64,000 nucleotides of DNA, taken from the NCBI RefSeq assembly GCF_028765545.1, contig NZ_JARACP010000008.1, positions 1 to 64,000 on the forward strand. Reading direction: 5' to 3'. This stretch comes from Aliivibrio sp. S4MY1. Its GTDB lineage: Bacteria; Pseudomonadota; Gammaproteobacteria; Enterobacterales; Vibrionaceae. Below, piece by piece: positions 10,484-19,395 of the stretch; the stretch's first letter is position 1, and each line of letters starts with the position of its first letter. The notes beneath the pieces are model-generated. The model was not told the DNA's origin and ran no database searches. It worked only from the letters and a program-made list of their open reading frames with translations. The position numbers and the translations under genes are program-made.

Positions 10484-12736
10484 TTATAGACCTACTTTAT
10501 ATTGGTCATGTGTATTAATTGGCACCATGGTAAACAGCTCTTCTTGTACTTGCTCATCGCCATTCAACAGACGCTCAAAATGTTTTACTAATTCAACTTT
10601 ATCAGCCTGTACTTTAGAGCCACTACCAATGTTAGTTAAATCAATAAAGAACTCATCAAATAAATCCGACATATCAGTCACAATATCCATATTTAAGAAT
10701 TGCTCATGATTATAGATACTTGGGTAGCCGCCTTTTTGCTTATCTACCGCAAAAGAAACGCCTCTTGTATTAGTTATTGTCGTCGCTTTTTCACACTTCA
10801 ACATACAACCGGCTTCAATTGCACGCTTATTACAACCAACAGTTTGTTGGAAGAAGCACTGACGACTTGTCATCATTAATACCGGGTGGTAAATGCTATA
10901 AAGTAGTTTAAAGTTCTCTGGACGACGAATATGCTTAATTTGTCCTTTATTGATCTCATTTGAGATAAAGGCACCCGAACAATTAAACTCTTCTTTCATT
11001 GTTACTAATGCGTGTGAGTTTGTGGTATTTAAGAATGGACCTGCAATCCATTCAATTCCCATCTCAAACGCTTTATACGCTATACCTGTATTGTTTGTTA
11101 CGATACGCGCTGGCTTAACTTCTTCAAGAACTCGAACCGCTTCATTATAATCTTTACCAATCAATACCGCTGGGAACCATGGAATTAAACGAGGGTTTTC
11201 TAAGAAGATATTAATGTACTTAGTATCATTTCTTCTAAAGCTTTCAGGTAATTTAAAATAAATATCTGCATCTGTTGCATCGCATACATTTAAGTCTGCG
11301 ACATCTGCAATCAGCATTGATAGTTTAGGTTTCTCTTCTACTTTTGCGTACTTAGGTAATGCTGGTACATCAACAAACTTTAGCACTTCTTTAGAACCAT
11401 TCAGTAAATAAGCTACTTTATCTTTAAGTTCAGTTAACTCTCTAAATGGAATAGCTAAATTATCCGCCAGTTCAGAAAAATCATAACCGGTAAGTTCGTA
11501 ATTAGCGTTAATTACACCTTTGAATCTTTTTTCTAATTCTGACGAAGTAATCGATTTCTCGCCTGCTTCACTTAGCAGCGATTGCGATTTCACCTCAAAC
11601 GTTTCTTGCTCTTTATTACTTGGTGTTATCGTTACAACTAATGGTTCACCAAGAACCGCTTTAAAAGCGATCGTGATAGAAATCTTATTGATATCTAAGA
11701 ACTTGATTTTTTCTTCTAGTGTCGCCCCAAGTGCGTTTTTATCACTATAAAGCTCTTGTTTTACTTCTTGAATTTGTACTACATCAATCGCGTTACTTTG
11801 TTGAACGGCATAATTTACACTATTATCGCGCGGGTTATCGATAAACATGTCTTTAGTTAAATTACCTTTCAAGAATGAGTTGGTAAAATCACGATTGAAT
11901 ACTTTATGTAGGTTTGAATCATCTTCATATAGCTCACCCGACTCAACAAACGTATTGATATTTTTACGCCAGTTTTCAATAACGGTATAAACGTAATGAG
12001 CGCCTTTAATTCGGCCTTCTACTTTCAGTGAATCCACTTTAGCATCAACCAATTCAGGTAATTCAAAGTAAGCTGAGTTATCTTTTAAATTTAATGGGTA
12101 TTTATTGCCAACATCAGTCTCTTCATACTCATCACGACATGCTTGACTACAGCGTCCACGGTTTGCAGAGTTACCTACACTGACTGATGTTGAATAGCAT
12201 TGACCAGAAAAAGCAATACATAATGAACCGTGAACAAATACTTCCACTAATACACCGTACTCATGCGCTAGCTCTGTTATGGATTTAATCTCACCAATAT
12301 TAAGCTCTCGAGATAAATTAACGCGTGAAGCACCTAACTTAGATAAAAATTGAATTTGGCCATCGTTATGTGTTGTTAATTGCGTTGAAGCGTGGATATC
12401 TAGTGTTGGAAAGTATTTTTTTACTAGATTAAACATACCCAGATCTTGAACAATAATGCCGTCAACTGTGGTATTTACTAGCTGGTTAAGTAGCTTTGAA
12501 ATTGATTTAATTTCATGCTCAAGAAGAACGATATTCAATGTTAGGAAAACTTCACAGCCATATTCATGAGCTAATCGTAATACACCATTTAGCTCATCAA
12601 ATGAAAGATTGGCAGCGCGGTTACGTGCGTTAAATACATCTAAACCACAGTAAACGGCATTTGCTCCTGCTACGATGGCTGCTTTAATCGCTTCTACATC
12701 ACCACCTGGGGCCAATAATTCAAGTTTTCTACTCAT
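10484..12736 (-). CDS. U32 family protein (RlhA/TrhP-like RNA hydroxylation group)
   Basis: 750 aa cytosolic protein. The N-terminal U32 domain begins with the canonical LLAPGGDVEAIKAAIVAGAN and contains the family cysteines in SGQCYSTSVSVGNSANRGRC and SQAC; a second cysteine set (CFFQQTVGC, GCMLKC) lies near residues 640-665. U32 members once called collagenases are now known as Fe-S proteins that hydroxylate tRNA U34 (TrhP) or 23S rRNA C2501 (RlhA). This length is nearer the RlhA branch (653 aa in E. coli) but longer, so I assign only the family. A candidate FNR site lies about 94 bases upstream in the region shared with the divergent GST gene. Confidence 0.85.
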   Translation of the reverse strand: MSRKLELLAPGGDVEAIKAAIVAGANAVYCGLDVFNARNRAANLSFDELNGVLRLAHEYGCEVFLTLNIVLLEHEIKSISKLLNQLVNTTVDGIIVQDLGMFNLVKKYFPTLDIHASTQLTTHNDGQIQFLSKLGASRVNLSRELNIGEIKSITELAHEYGVLVEVFVHGSLCIAFSGQCYSTSVSVGNSANRGRCSQACRDEYEETDVGNKYPLNLKDNSAYFELPELVDAKVDSLKVEGRIKGAHYVYTVIENWRKNINTFVESGELYEDDSNLHKVFNRDFTNSFLKGNLTKDMFIDNPRDNSVNYAVQQSNAIDVVQIQEVKQELYSDKNALGATLEEKIKFLDINKISITIAFKAVLGEPLVVTITPSNKEQETFEVKSQSLLSEAGEKSITSSELEKRFKGVINANYELTGYDFSELADNLAIPFRELTELKDKVAYLLNGSKEVLKFVDVPALPKYAKVEEKPKLSMLIADVADLNVCDATDADIYFKLPESFRRNDTKYINIFLENPRLIPWFPAVLIGKDYNEAVRVLEEVKPARIVTNNTGIAYKAFEMGIEWIAGPFLNTTNSHALVTMKEEFNCSGAFISNEINKGQIKHIRRPENFKLLYSIYHPVLMMTSRQCFFQQTVGCNKRAIEAGCMLKCEKATTITNTRGVSFAVDKQKGGYPSIYNHEQFLNMDIVTDMSDLFDEFFIDLTNIGSGSKVQADKVELVKHFERLLNGDEQVQEELFTMVPINTHDQYKVGL

Positions 12737-12829
12737 TATGAAATTGCTCGCTTCTTATTATATGTAATAATTTTTTTGAGCGAGTATTCTACTCGTCTCA
12801 CGCTTTCATTACCACTCATTACGCTTTCA

Positions 12830-12843
12830 TTGATCCAGATCAT
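12830..12843. promoter_or_regulatory. Candidate FNR-binding site
   Basis: TTGATCCAGATCAT matches the FNR consensus TTGAT-N4-ATCAA at nine of ten positions. It lies in the 182-base divergent region between the U32 gene and the GST gene. No mapped promoter anchors it, so its direction of action is unknown. Confidence 0.4.
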
Positions 12844-12918
12844 AAAGAAATAAAGGTGAAACCAAGGATTTATTCCATTAATATGATTTAAAACACGTTA
12901 GCTTTTGAGTATTTAATC

Positions 12919-13572
12919 ATGACAATGCCTATTCTTTACTCCCTTCGACAGTGCCCTTATGCGATGCGTTCTCGTTTGGGCATTTTACATGCACAACAAA
13001 CTGTGGTGCTGCGTGATATTGATATGAAGAATAAACCTGAAGAAATGCTATCGATTTCACCAAAAGGTACGGTTCCTGTATTGCAGCTAAGTGATGGTAA
13101 AGTAATCGACGAAAGTCTTGATGTGATGATTTGGGCACTCACTCAATCTGATCCTAATAACCTACTCTATTCACATGATAAGCAGAAACTCCCCCAAATG
13201 CTTGAGTTGATCCATCGAAGTGACACTGAGTTTGTTGATGCATTACAAAAATATCGCGCCGCTTCTCGTTATCGCGATACCAATGAAGAAGAATGCAGAG
13301 AGCGTTGTTGTAGATGGTTAATGGAAATCGAGCAGGCTCTAAGTCAGCATGCTTATATTATGGGAGAGAAAGTCAGCTTGATGGATTACGCTATCTTACC
13401 CTTTATTCGTCAGTTTTCACGAGTTGATAAGAAGTGGTACACTCAAGCTCCACTTCCTTATTTAAGAGCGTGGTTGGTGAATCATTATAATGATCCGACT
13501 TTCTCAAAAGCGATGTTTACCTACCCAAAATGGCACAAAGATGCAGATGACATAATTTTTTGTGATTTTTAA
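12919..13572 (+). CDS. Glutathione S-transferase family protein
   Basis: 217 aa. The N-terminal thioredoxin-like domain carries CPYAMRSR with Cys12 in the position of the catalytic cysteine of omega-like or glutaredoxin-like GSTs, and the glutathione gamma-Glu contact ES follows PVLQ in the order VPVLQLSDGKVIDES. The all-helical C-terminal domain spans about residues 90-210 and includes the N-capping phrase SLMDYAILPF. It probably performs glutathione-dependent thiol transfer or reductive deglutathionylation. The ribosome binding site is weak. It is convergent with the following GNAT gene; only seven bases separate the two stops. Confidence 0.85.
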   Translation: MTMPILYSLRQCPYAMRSRLGILHAQQTVVLRDIDMKNKPEEMLSISPKGTVPVLQLSDGKVIDESLDVMIWALTQSDPNNLLYSHDKQKLPQMLELIHRSDTEFVDALQKYRAASRYRDTNEEECRERCCRWLMEIEQALSQHAYIMGEKVSLMDYAILPFIRQFSRVDKKWYTQAPLPYLRAWLVNHYNDPTFSKAMFTYPKWHKDADDIIFCDF

Positions 13573-13579
13573 GCATTGT

Positions 13580-14044
13580 TCAATACCCTATTTGGCCAGA
13601 ATAAAGCAGCGAATGCTCCATATCTACAAAATGCTCATCTTCACTAATGATCTGATAGCCTAATCCTTGATAAAAACGAATCGCTTTAGGGTTATTTTTA
13701 AAAGAAGATAAACTCACTTTTCCAACGCGATCACTAAAATGGTGCTGATAGCATTTCATGACTGAGCCACCAACCCCTTTGTTTTGATATTTTTTAAAAA
13801 TAATAAACAGATGAACATGAGCTTTACTTTGCTCTAAGTGAGTACAAATTAGTCCTAAGCGCTCTCCACTAAACATAACCCAATCAAACCACTCTTGAGG
13901 GTATGACTCAATGAATCGTTGTTGTTGAAAAGTTTCATCCCAACCAAGTGAGTGTTCAATAATGGAATGAAAGTACGTTTTATATATCCCAAACAGTGAG
14001 GGGTATTCACACAATGTGACTTTTTTAAACGTAATTCTTTCCAT
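13580..14044 (-). CDS. GNAT family N-acetyltransferase
   Basis: 154 aa from the ATG at 14042-14044, chosen because AAAGGATG lies six bases upstream; an in-frame TTG eleven codons earlier has no such site. The acetyl-CoA loop is readable as KKYQNKGVGGSVMKC and motif B as NNPKAIRFYQGLGYQI. Substrate unknown. It starts the run of four GNAT genes on the minus strand and is convergent with the GST gene. Confidence 0.82.
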   Translation of the reverse strand: MERITFKKVTLCEYPSLFGIYKTYFHSIIEHSLGWDETFQQQRFIESYPQEWFDWVMFSGERLGLICTHLEQSKAHVHLFIIFKKYQNKGVGGSVMKCYQHHFSDRVGKVSLSSFKNNPKAIRFYQGLGYQIISEDEHFVDMEHSLLYSGQIGY

Positions 14045-14166
14045 TGAATCATCCTTTATTCTCAATCGTAGCTTCAAAATACTACTGATAACGGTTTAGT
14101 TATAGGTTTATGCTGCCTTAATTGTAGACCATAAAGAGCGATTCTTTTTTAGTGTGCCTAAGCTCT

Positions 14167-14616
14167 TTATGCCCCTTCATCGATGATGTGTTTTATAAAT
14201 CTAATTTTACTTTTATCTGTTGACCCTTCTTCGTCATAACCAGAAATATGGTAGCCACTAGAGATTAATAGCTGCAACATTGCGGGGTATCGATTCATAG
14301 ACTTGACACTAATCGCTTTATAACCCTTCTCATGTGCCCACGATTCCTGAGCTAAACGTAGCTGTGTCGCGATGCCTTTTTTACGAGCAGTAGGTACAAC
14401 ACCACCAAGCCAACTGTAAAACTCAAGATTTGATAACTCATACCCCATTTTATACGCCACAGGTTGGCCATTATGCGTCGCTATTAAAATCAAATGCGGT
14501 ATATCACGTAAGCGTTGTTCTAGTTTTTCTTTGGTATTTCGACCATCAAATTCTGGGATCTGAGCATCAACCGTAAGTACATCTTCAATTGTGCCTTCAC
14601 GGACTTCTATGTTCAT
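14167..14616 (-). CDS. GNAT family N-acetyltransferase
   Basis: 149 aa. The acetyl-CoA loop is RKKGIATQLRLAQESWA, and the C-terminal part (YPAMLQLLISSGYHISGYD) matches motif B with a Ser-Gly-Tyr end. The ATG follows directly after the stop of the 72 aa gene upstream, with AAGGAAGG as binding site, so the two are translationally coupled. A ten-base inverted repeat (14130-14139 with 14162-14171) overlaps the stop codon. Confidence 0.82.
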   Translation of the reverse strand: MNIEVREGTIEDVLTVDAQIPEFDGRNTKEKLEQRLRDIPHLILIATHNGQPVAYKMGYELSNLEFYSWLGGVVPTARKKGIATQLRLAQESWAHEKGYKAISVKSMNRYPAMLQLLISSGYHISGYDEEGSTDKSKIRFIKHIIDEGA

Positions 14617-14835
14617 TTATAACCCTTCCTTCACCATTGCTTTTATTTTCACTGCTTTTTCAAAGTGATCTAATTGATGTGTCGAGATCCACCACGTTGC
14701 CGCTTCCATTAATAATTCCGGGTCACTGTTTTTATTGGCAAAGAAAGCATAAAAAGATAACCCCACATTATCACCTTTTTGCTCTATTTTCTTATCACAT
14801 ACTTCGATGATTTTTTCTCTTAAAGTGTCTCTCAT
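14617..14835 (-). CDS. Small helical protein, possibly DUF6500-like
   Basis: 72 aa, ATG with AAGGGTG upstream. It is mostly helical, with WWISTHQLDHFEKAVKIKAM at the C-terminus, no signal peptide and no cysteine-based metal site. I have a weak memory of similar proteins under the DUF6500 label but cannot verify it. It is coupled to the downstream GNAT gene (stop and start abut) and lies 18 bases after sseA, which suggests one transcript sseA - this gene - GNAT. Confidence 0.7.
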   Translation of the reverse strand: MRDTLREKIIEVCDKKIEQKGDNVGLSFYAFFANKNSDPELLMEAATWWISTHQLDHFEKAVKIKAMVKEGL

Positions 14836-14853
14836 TGATCACCCTTATTTTAA

Positions 14854-15714
14854 TTACTCAATCGGCAACGAATGATTGCTTCCCCAATCCGCCCAAGAAC
14901 CATCGTATAAAACAACGTTTTTATAACCTATGGACACGGCTGCTAACATCAAAATACATGCTGTTATGCCTGAACCGCAACTGAAGTAAATTTTCGTATC
15001 TACTGAAGGTACGCGTTCCTCAAAAATAGCTCGTAATATCTCTTCATCTTGATAGGTATAATTATCTAACAACATAGAAAACGGGAGATTTTTAGAGCTT
15101 GGAATATGGCCACTACGAACACCTTCACGTGGCTCTGGTGCTTTGCCTAAATAACGCAGTTCTCCACGAGCATCTAAAATTGCAACATCGGTATTTATTA
15201 CGCTAAGTACTTCGTCCGAGTCACACGCTAAGCCTTTCACCACTTTCGCAGTCGCATTACCTAATAACGATGTTGTTGTGTATTCTGATGCTGTCTCTCT
15301 TCCCTCTTTGAGCCATTGAGGTAATCCACCATCCAAGACATAAACATGTTCAAACCCCATTACCTTAAACGTCCACCACGCTCTTGGTGCAGAATAGATA
15401 CCTTGGTTATCGTATATAACAACCATTGAATCAAAATTAATACCTAGTTTCTGTATTGCCTGAGTAAACTGCTCTTCATTAGGAAGCGCATGGATTTGAG
15501 AAGAAGTATGATCACAAAAGTCAGCTTCTACATCCAATTTACGCGCTGTAGGTAGGCAAGAAAAAGTATCATAAACTAACGGTTCTTTACCTACGACATT
15601 CGCCATATAGGCATCCACAATAACGAGATTCTCATCGTCAATATGCTGAGCTAACCATGTTGTTGTTACTAATGATTTAGCTACTAATGGTTTAGTTTCA
15701 ATTGGATTACTCAT
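14854..15714 (-). CDS. sseA: 3-mercaptopyruvate/thiosulfate sulfurtransferase
   Basis: 286 aa with two rhodanese domains (about residues 15-135 and 165-285). Only the second carries the catalytic Cys, in CGSGITA. The CG[S/A]GxTA loop is the hallmark of mercaptopyruvate sulfurtransferases, whereas thiosulfate-specific rhodaneses have CRKGVT. It transfers sulfane sulfur from 3-mercaptopyruvate to a thiol acceptor or cyanide in the cytosol. AAGGAC precedes the ATG. The upstream YeeZ-like gene ends 36 bases before. Confidence 0.92.
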   Translation of the reverse strand: MSNPIETKPLVAKSLVTTTWLAQHIDDENLVIVDAYMANVVGKEPLVYDTFSCLPTARKLDVEADFCDHTSSQIHALPNEEQFTQAIQKLGINFDSMVVIYDNQGIYSAPRAWWTFKVMGFEHVYVLDGGLPQWLKEGRETASEYTTTSLLGNATAKVVKGLACDSDEVLSVINTDVAILDARGELRYLGKAPEPREGVRSGHIPSSKNLPFSMLLDNYTYQDEEILRAIFEERVPSVDTKIYFSCGSGITACILMLAAVSIGYKNVVLYDGSWADWGSNHSLPIE

Positions 15715-15750
15715 TATTCTGTCCTTAATTTGAATCGCGTTTTTTGTTAA

Positions 15751-16542
15751 TTAACATTCATCGTAAGTAATTTGCATTACATCAGGGTAAATGAACTCAT
15801 AACCCAATGCCTTTTTAATTTTTTCATTACTGATAATCTTAAACGTTTGAGTGTCTGATTCGATAAACTCAGGTGTACTCACCCCTATTCGCTGAGTGGC
15901 TTGAGTATAAAACTCGCGTTTACTTGGGTGGCTATCAGCACACGCATTAAATAAGTCGTTCCATTTTTCTTGTTTGATTATCTGTGTAATTAACTCAACG
16001 CAATCATCTTGATGGATCATATTTACTGGGGCATCAGGGTTACTCACAGAACGCCCGCTTTTTTGAAAAAATCGCCCTGGATTTCGTTGGTAGCCCACTA
16101 AACCGCTAAAGCGGATCACCGTTGTTGTAAATACCGATGATTGGAAAAATAACGATTCAATTTGAAATAACGCAGAAGATTCAGATGCCGCAATTTCTTC
16201 AGTAACCACGCCATTATTATCCGCATATACCGAGGTTGAACTAACAAAAACCACATGCTTAATAGATGAAGACTCTAAGATACGGATCAAAGCGCCAAAG
16301 CCAGTTTGATTCTTAGATGGGATCGCGATAACTAGAATATCTGAATCTAGAAATGCTCCCCATGATTGCTCTGTTATCTCACCATCGATATCCAATACAA
16401 ATGGAGTGACAGAGGTAGCTTCTAAGAACTCTGTTTTTTCTTTGCTGCGAACTGAGCCTTTAACCGCAAAACCATTAGTTACCAGATGTTTTGCTAGCGG
16501 CAAGCCGAACCAGCCACACCCTAATACACTGATTGATGTCAT
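15751..16542 (-). CDS. NAD(P)-binding SDR/epimerase family protein, YeeZ-like
   Basis: 263 aa. The Rossmann nucleotide loop is at the extreme N-terminus (SVLGCGWFGLPLAKHL), and the phrase VFVSSTSVYADNNGVVTE carries the Ser and Tyr expected of an extended SDR, though the classical YxxxK is not intact. The GWFGxPLA signature is shared with E. coli YeeZ, whose biological role is undefined. Cytosolic. It sits nine bases downstream of a GNAT gene and looks co-transcribed with it. Confidence 0.8.
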   Translation of the reverse strand: MTSISVLGCGWFGLPLAKHLVTNGFAVKGSVRSKEKTEFLEATSVTPFVLDIDGEITEQSWGAFLDSDILVIAIPSKNQTGFGALIRILESSSIKHVVFVSSTSVYADNNGVVTEEIAASESSALFQIESLFFQSSVFTTTVIRFSGLVGYQRNPGRFFQKSGRSVSNPDAPVNMIHQDDCVELITQIIKQEKWNDLFNACADSHPSKREFYTQATQRIGVSTPEFIESDTQTFKIISNEKIKKALGYEFIYPDVMQITYDEC

Positions 16543-16551
16543 GATCTTTCC

Positions 16552-16971
16552 TTAGAATAGCTTCAACTGACTTTCATCGGATAAAACCCATGCACTGTTG
16601 TGCGCTTCAAACCCAATTTTTGGGTAATAACCTTCTGCTTGTGGGGCTGCTAACAAGATCAACTTACAGTCAGGAGAAACTTCTTCTTTTGTCACTAGAA
16701 TAAGGTACTTACCTACCCCCATTGATTGAATGCTCTCATCAACAGCGAGATCCGATAAATAACAACAGAAATTAAAATCTGTTACTGAGCGAGCAATACC
16801 AATGAGTTCGCCATCTCCCCATGCCGTAACAATCAAATTTGAGTTATCTAACATAGCTTGTATTTTTTCAATATTATCAATGGGGCGACGTACTCCTAAA
16901 GAGGTTTTCTTTAGCAAGGTAATAAACTGCTCAGCACTAATAGGTTCATTGACTTTATAATCGATTTCCAT
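16552..16971 (-). CDS. GNAT family N-acetyltransferase
   Basis: 139 aa. Strand 4 and the CoA loop read YLSDLAVDESIQSMGVGKYL, followed by KLILLAAPQAEGYYPKIGFE, a C-terminal pattern common among small YjdJ/aac-like GNATs. GGAAAG lies just upstream of the ATG. Substrate unknown. It is spaced nine bases from the YeeZ-like gene and 48 bases from the next GNAT. Confidence 0.85.
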   Translation of the reverse strand: MEIDYKVNEPISAEQFITLLKKTSLGVRRPIDNIEKIQAMLDNSNLIVTAWGDGELIGIARSVTDFNFCCYLSDLAVDESIQSMGVGKYLILVTKEEVSPDCKLILLAAPQAEGYYPKIGFEAHNSAWVLSDESQLKLF

Positions 16972-17019
16972 ATTCTTTCCGTCTCAATATTGTTAATTCT
17001 TTAAAGACACAATAACAAG

Positions 17020-17466
17020 TTATTCAGTAATATCTAGGGCAAGAACCAAACGATCTTCACCAATATCAAAATAGTCTTGCTCTTCCTCTACTAAGTAAAA
17101 GCCATATGATTGATATAAGGTATACGCTCCTGTGTTTTTAGGGCACACCGTCAATAATAATCGCTTATATTGTTTGGCATTCTCAATCGCTGTTTCTAAC
17201 AATTTTTTACCTAAACCACCACCTTGTGCGCTCTTTGATACTGCCAACGATAATACCCAAGCATCTCCTTTAGTTGCACTCGATGGCACTTGCAACACAT
17301 ACCCTGCAACCTCACCTGCTTTTTTAGCCACAAGTAAACCATCAGACCAACAGTCAAAGGCTTGTCGAATAAAAAAAGAAGGATATCCATGCGTACCAAA
17401 CGCTTCTGTTTCTATTTCATAAACTTTCTTTAAATCAATTTTCTCTGCTGCTCTGACACTTATCAT
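17020..17466 (-). CDS. GNAT family N-acetyltransferase, RimI-like
   Basis: 148 aa. The arrangement SLAVSKSAQGGGLGKKLLE followed by LLLTVCPKNTGAYTLYQSYGF is close to RimI-type enzymes that acetylate protein N-termini, but rimI itself normally lies elsewhere with tsaB or holD, so this is probably a paralogue. AGGGAA precedes the ATG. It is divergent from the chitinase gene across 186 bases. Confidence 0.85.
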   Translation of the reverse strand: MISVRAAEKIDLKKVYEIETEAFGTHGYPSFFIRQAFDCWSDGLLVAKKAGEVAGYVLQVPSSATKGDAWVLSLAVSKSAQGGGLGKKLLETAIENAKQYKRLLLTVCPKNTGAYTLYQSYGFYLVEEEQDYFDIGEDRLVLALDITE

Positions 17467-17652
17467 TAATATATTTCCCTGACTGTAACGCTAATCACAT
17501 TGCGAATATGCTTTTACTTATAATTTATACTCTTTGAAACAACTCGCATAGTTAAAACTGATTTACATTTCTAGATAACCGAACTTTATAAAAACTCCTA
17601 TAGTTATTCCAACTTATTTTTATTCTATAAATAACGACAAGGAAAGTGCTCC

Positions 17653-19329
17653 ATGTTTAAATTGGCTATATTACCATCACTACTTGCCTGCAGTTTTGCA
17701 GCCAATAGCTTTACCATGAACCCTCAACCAGATCCTGAAAACCCAACAGGTTATGTTGTATCTAAAGCTGAAATTAAGGCTGCTGAAGATGCTAAAACAT
17801 TAGACCCTATGTACGACGTATGGGCTAAAGCGCTAGAAACATTGCCAAATGCTGCAGTAGAAGCCATTGATGCCGGTGTTGCAACCAACCCAGCCAACGT
17901 AAAGCGTGTTGAGCGAGTTTTCCCACAATCTGAATGGTTCTTCTTAACTCAAATGGCAGCGCCTGAATATACGTATACTCGTTTCTTACGCGCTATTGGT
18001 AAGTTCCCTGCTTTTTGTGGTGACTATACAGATGGACGCGACGCTGATGCCATTTGTAAAAAATCAATCGTAACGGCATTCGCACATTTCTCTCAAGAGA
18101 CTGGTGGGCATATTGCCGTTGATAACGTGTCAGATAACCCTCTTGCGCTTGAAGAATGGCAACAAGCCTTAGTTCATGTTCGTGAAATGGGATGGTCTGA
18201 AGGTCAAGAAGGCTATACCACAGGTTGTGGTCAAAATGATTGGCAAAATAAACGTTGGCCATGTGCGGCTGGTGAAGGCTATTTTGGTCGTGGTGCAAAA
18301 CAATTATCGTACCACTTTAACTACGGCGCTTTCTCTGAAGTCATGTTCGATGGCGATGCTACTGTATTACTAAATAACCCTGGGTTAGTTGCCGATTCTT
18401 GGCTAAACCTAGCATCAGCCGTTTGGTTCTTCTTAACCCCTCAAGCACCAAAACCTGCCATGCTGCATGTTATCGACCGTACTTGGACCCCTTCTCAACG
18501 AGAAACTGATGCAGGCATTGGCTACGGATTTGGTACGACAATTAATGTCATTAATGGCGGTATTGAATGTGGAGAGCAGAACAAAGACAAAGGCCAACCA
18601 GTTAACCGTATTCGCTATTGGGAAGGGTTAGCGCAACATTACCAAATTCCAGTTGAAGCAGATGAAGCAAATACGTGTTGGCAACAAACCCCTTATGGCA
18701 GTTTGAACTTAAATGGTGCGACCGATGTACTTTACACTAACTGGGATGGTAACTGGAAATACTACCCTGATCGTCCAGAAGGCGCTTCTTTTGAATGTGA
18801 ATTAGTCGGCTTCCAAACTGCATATTCCGCACTTGTTCCTGGTGACTATGAAAAATGTATCACTAACTTCTATGAGTCTCACGCTAACTGGCCTGTAACT
18901 CGTGTTGTTGAAACGCTTCCAACGGATCCATCAGAGCCAACCGACCCGACGGATCCAACAAACACGTGGGATGCAGGCAAGGTTTATAACACTGGCGATC
19001 AAGTGGTTGTAAATGGTGTAACTTACCAAGCTAAATGGTGGAACCAAGGTGATAACCCTGCAACGAGCACAACAGGTGTTTGGGAAGTGATCAGTGGTAC
19101 TCCAACAACGCCTGTTGACCCTACTCCAGTAGAGCCGACGCCACCAGCACCGGTAGAACCAACACCTCCTACTGAACCAACAGATCCATCATCTACATGG
19201 GATGCAACAGCCACTTATAATACGGGTGACCAAGTAACCGTTAATGGTGTTACGTATCAAGCTCAGTGGTGGACTCAAGGTAATAACCCTGAAGCTTCTG
19301 GTGAATGGGGAGTTTGGAGAAAGCAATAA
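17653..19329 (+). CDS. Secreted family 19 chitinase with two C-terminal chitin-binding modules
   Basis: 558 aa. A signal peptide (cleavage near ANSF, residues 16-19) is followed by a GH19 catalytic domain at about residues 60-400. The acid/base Glu is in FAHFSQETGGH and the substrate-cleft motif is YFGRGAKQLSYHFNYG. Two ChiC-type CBM5/12 modules follow, each with WD..Y..GD.V...G.TYQA.WW.QG, at about residues 437-475 and 513-558, joined by Thr/Pro linkers (PVDPTPVEPTPPAPVEPTPP). It cleaves beta-1,4 links of chitin outside the cell, a source of the GlcNAc handled by NagK later in the window. A strong terminator follows. Regulation by chitin is expected in vibrios, but no operator is recognised. 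Confidence 0.95.
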   Translation: MFKLAILPSLLACSFAANSFTMNPQPDPENPTGYVVSKAEIKAAEDAKTLDPMYDVWAKALETLPNAAVEAIDAGVATNPANVKRVERVFPQSEWFFLTQMAAPEYTYTRFLRAIGKFPAFCGDYTDGRDADAICKKSIVTAFAHFSQETGGHIAVDNVSDNPLALEEWQQALVHVREMGWSEGQEGYTTGCGQNDWQNKRWPCAAGEGYFGRGAKQLSYHFNYGAFSEVMFDGDATVLLNNPGLVADSWLNLASAVWFFLTPQAPKPAMLHVIDRTWTPSQRETDAGIGYGFGTTINVINGGIECGEQNKDKGQPVNRIRYWEGLAQHYQIPVEADEANTCWQQTPYGSLNLNGATDVLYTNWDGNWKYYPDRPEGASFECELVGFQTAYSALVPGDYEKCITNFYESHANWPVTRVVETLPTDPSEPTDPTDPTNTWDAGKVYNTGDQVVVNGVTYQAKWWNQGDNPATSTTGVWEVISGTPTTPVDPTPVEPTPPAPVEPTPPTEPTDPSSTWDATATYNTGDQVTVNGVTYQAQWWTQGNNPEASGEWGVWRKQ

Positions 19330-19366
19330 TATTTTCGATATAAATGATTAATAGAAAATATTACGG

Positions 19367-19394
19367 TGGGTCGTTATTAACGGCCCATCTTTTA
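19367..19394 (+). terminator. Rho-independent terminator of the chitinase gene
   Basis: TGGGTCGTT/AACGGCCCA forms a nine-pair stem with a three-base loop, followed by TCTTTTATTT. It lies 37 bases past the stop. Confidence 0.8.
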
Positions 19395-19395
19395 T

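Noticed and set aside
10377-10709. Plus-strand open frame of 110 codons at the 3' end of the U32 gene
   Set aside because: Most of it lies antisense to the U32 coding region and it runs through that gene's terminator; no start signal.
14130-14171. Ten-base inverted repeat CATAAAGAGC/GCTCTTTATG as a terminator
   Set aside because: The loop is 22 bases, there is no T tract after it on the minus strand and it overlaps the stop codon; it is only noted in the gene entry.
9409-17466. Superintegron-like cassette array (many GNATs and orphans)
   Set aside because: No attC-like repeats are seen between genes, several genes overlap or are coupled, and sseA and U32 genes are typical chromosomal genes.
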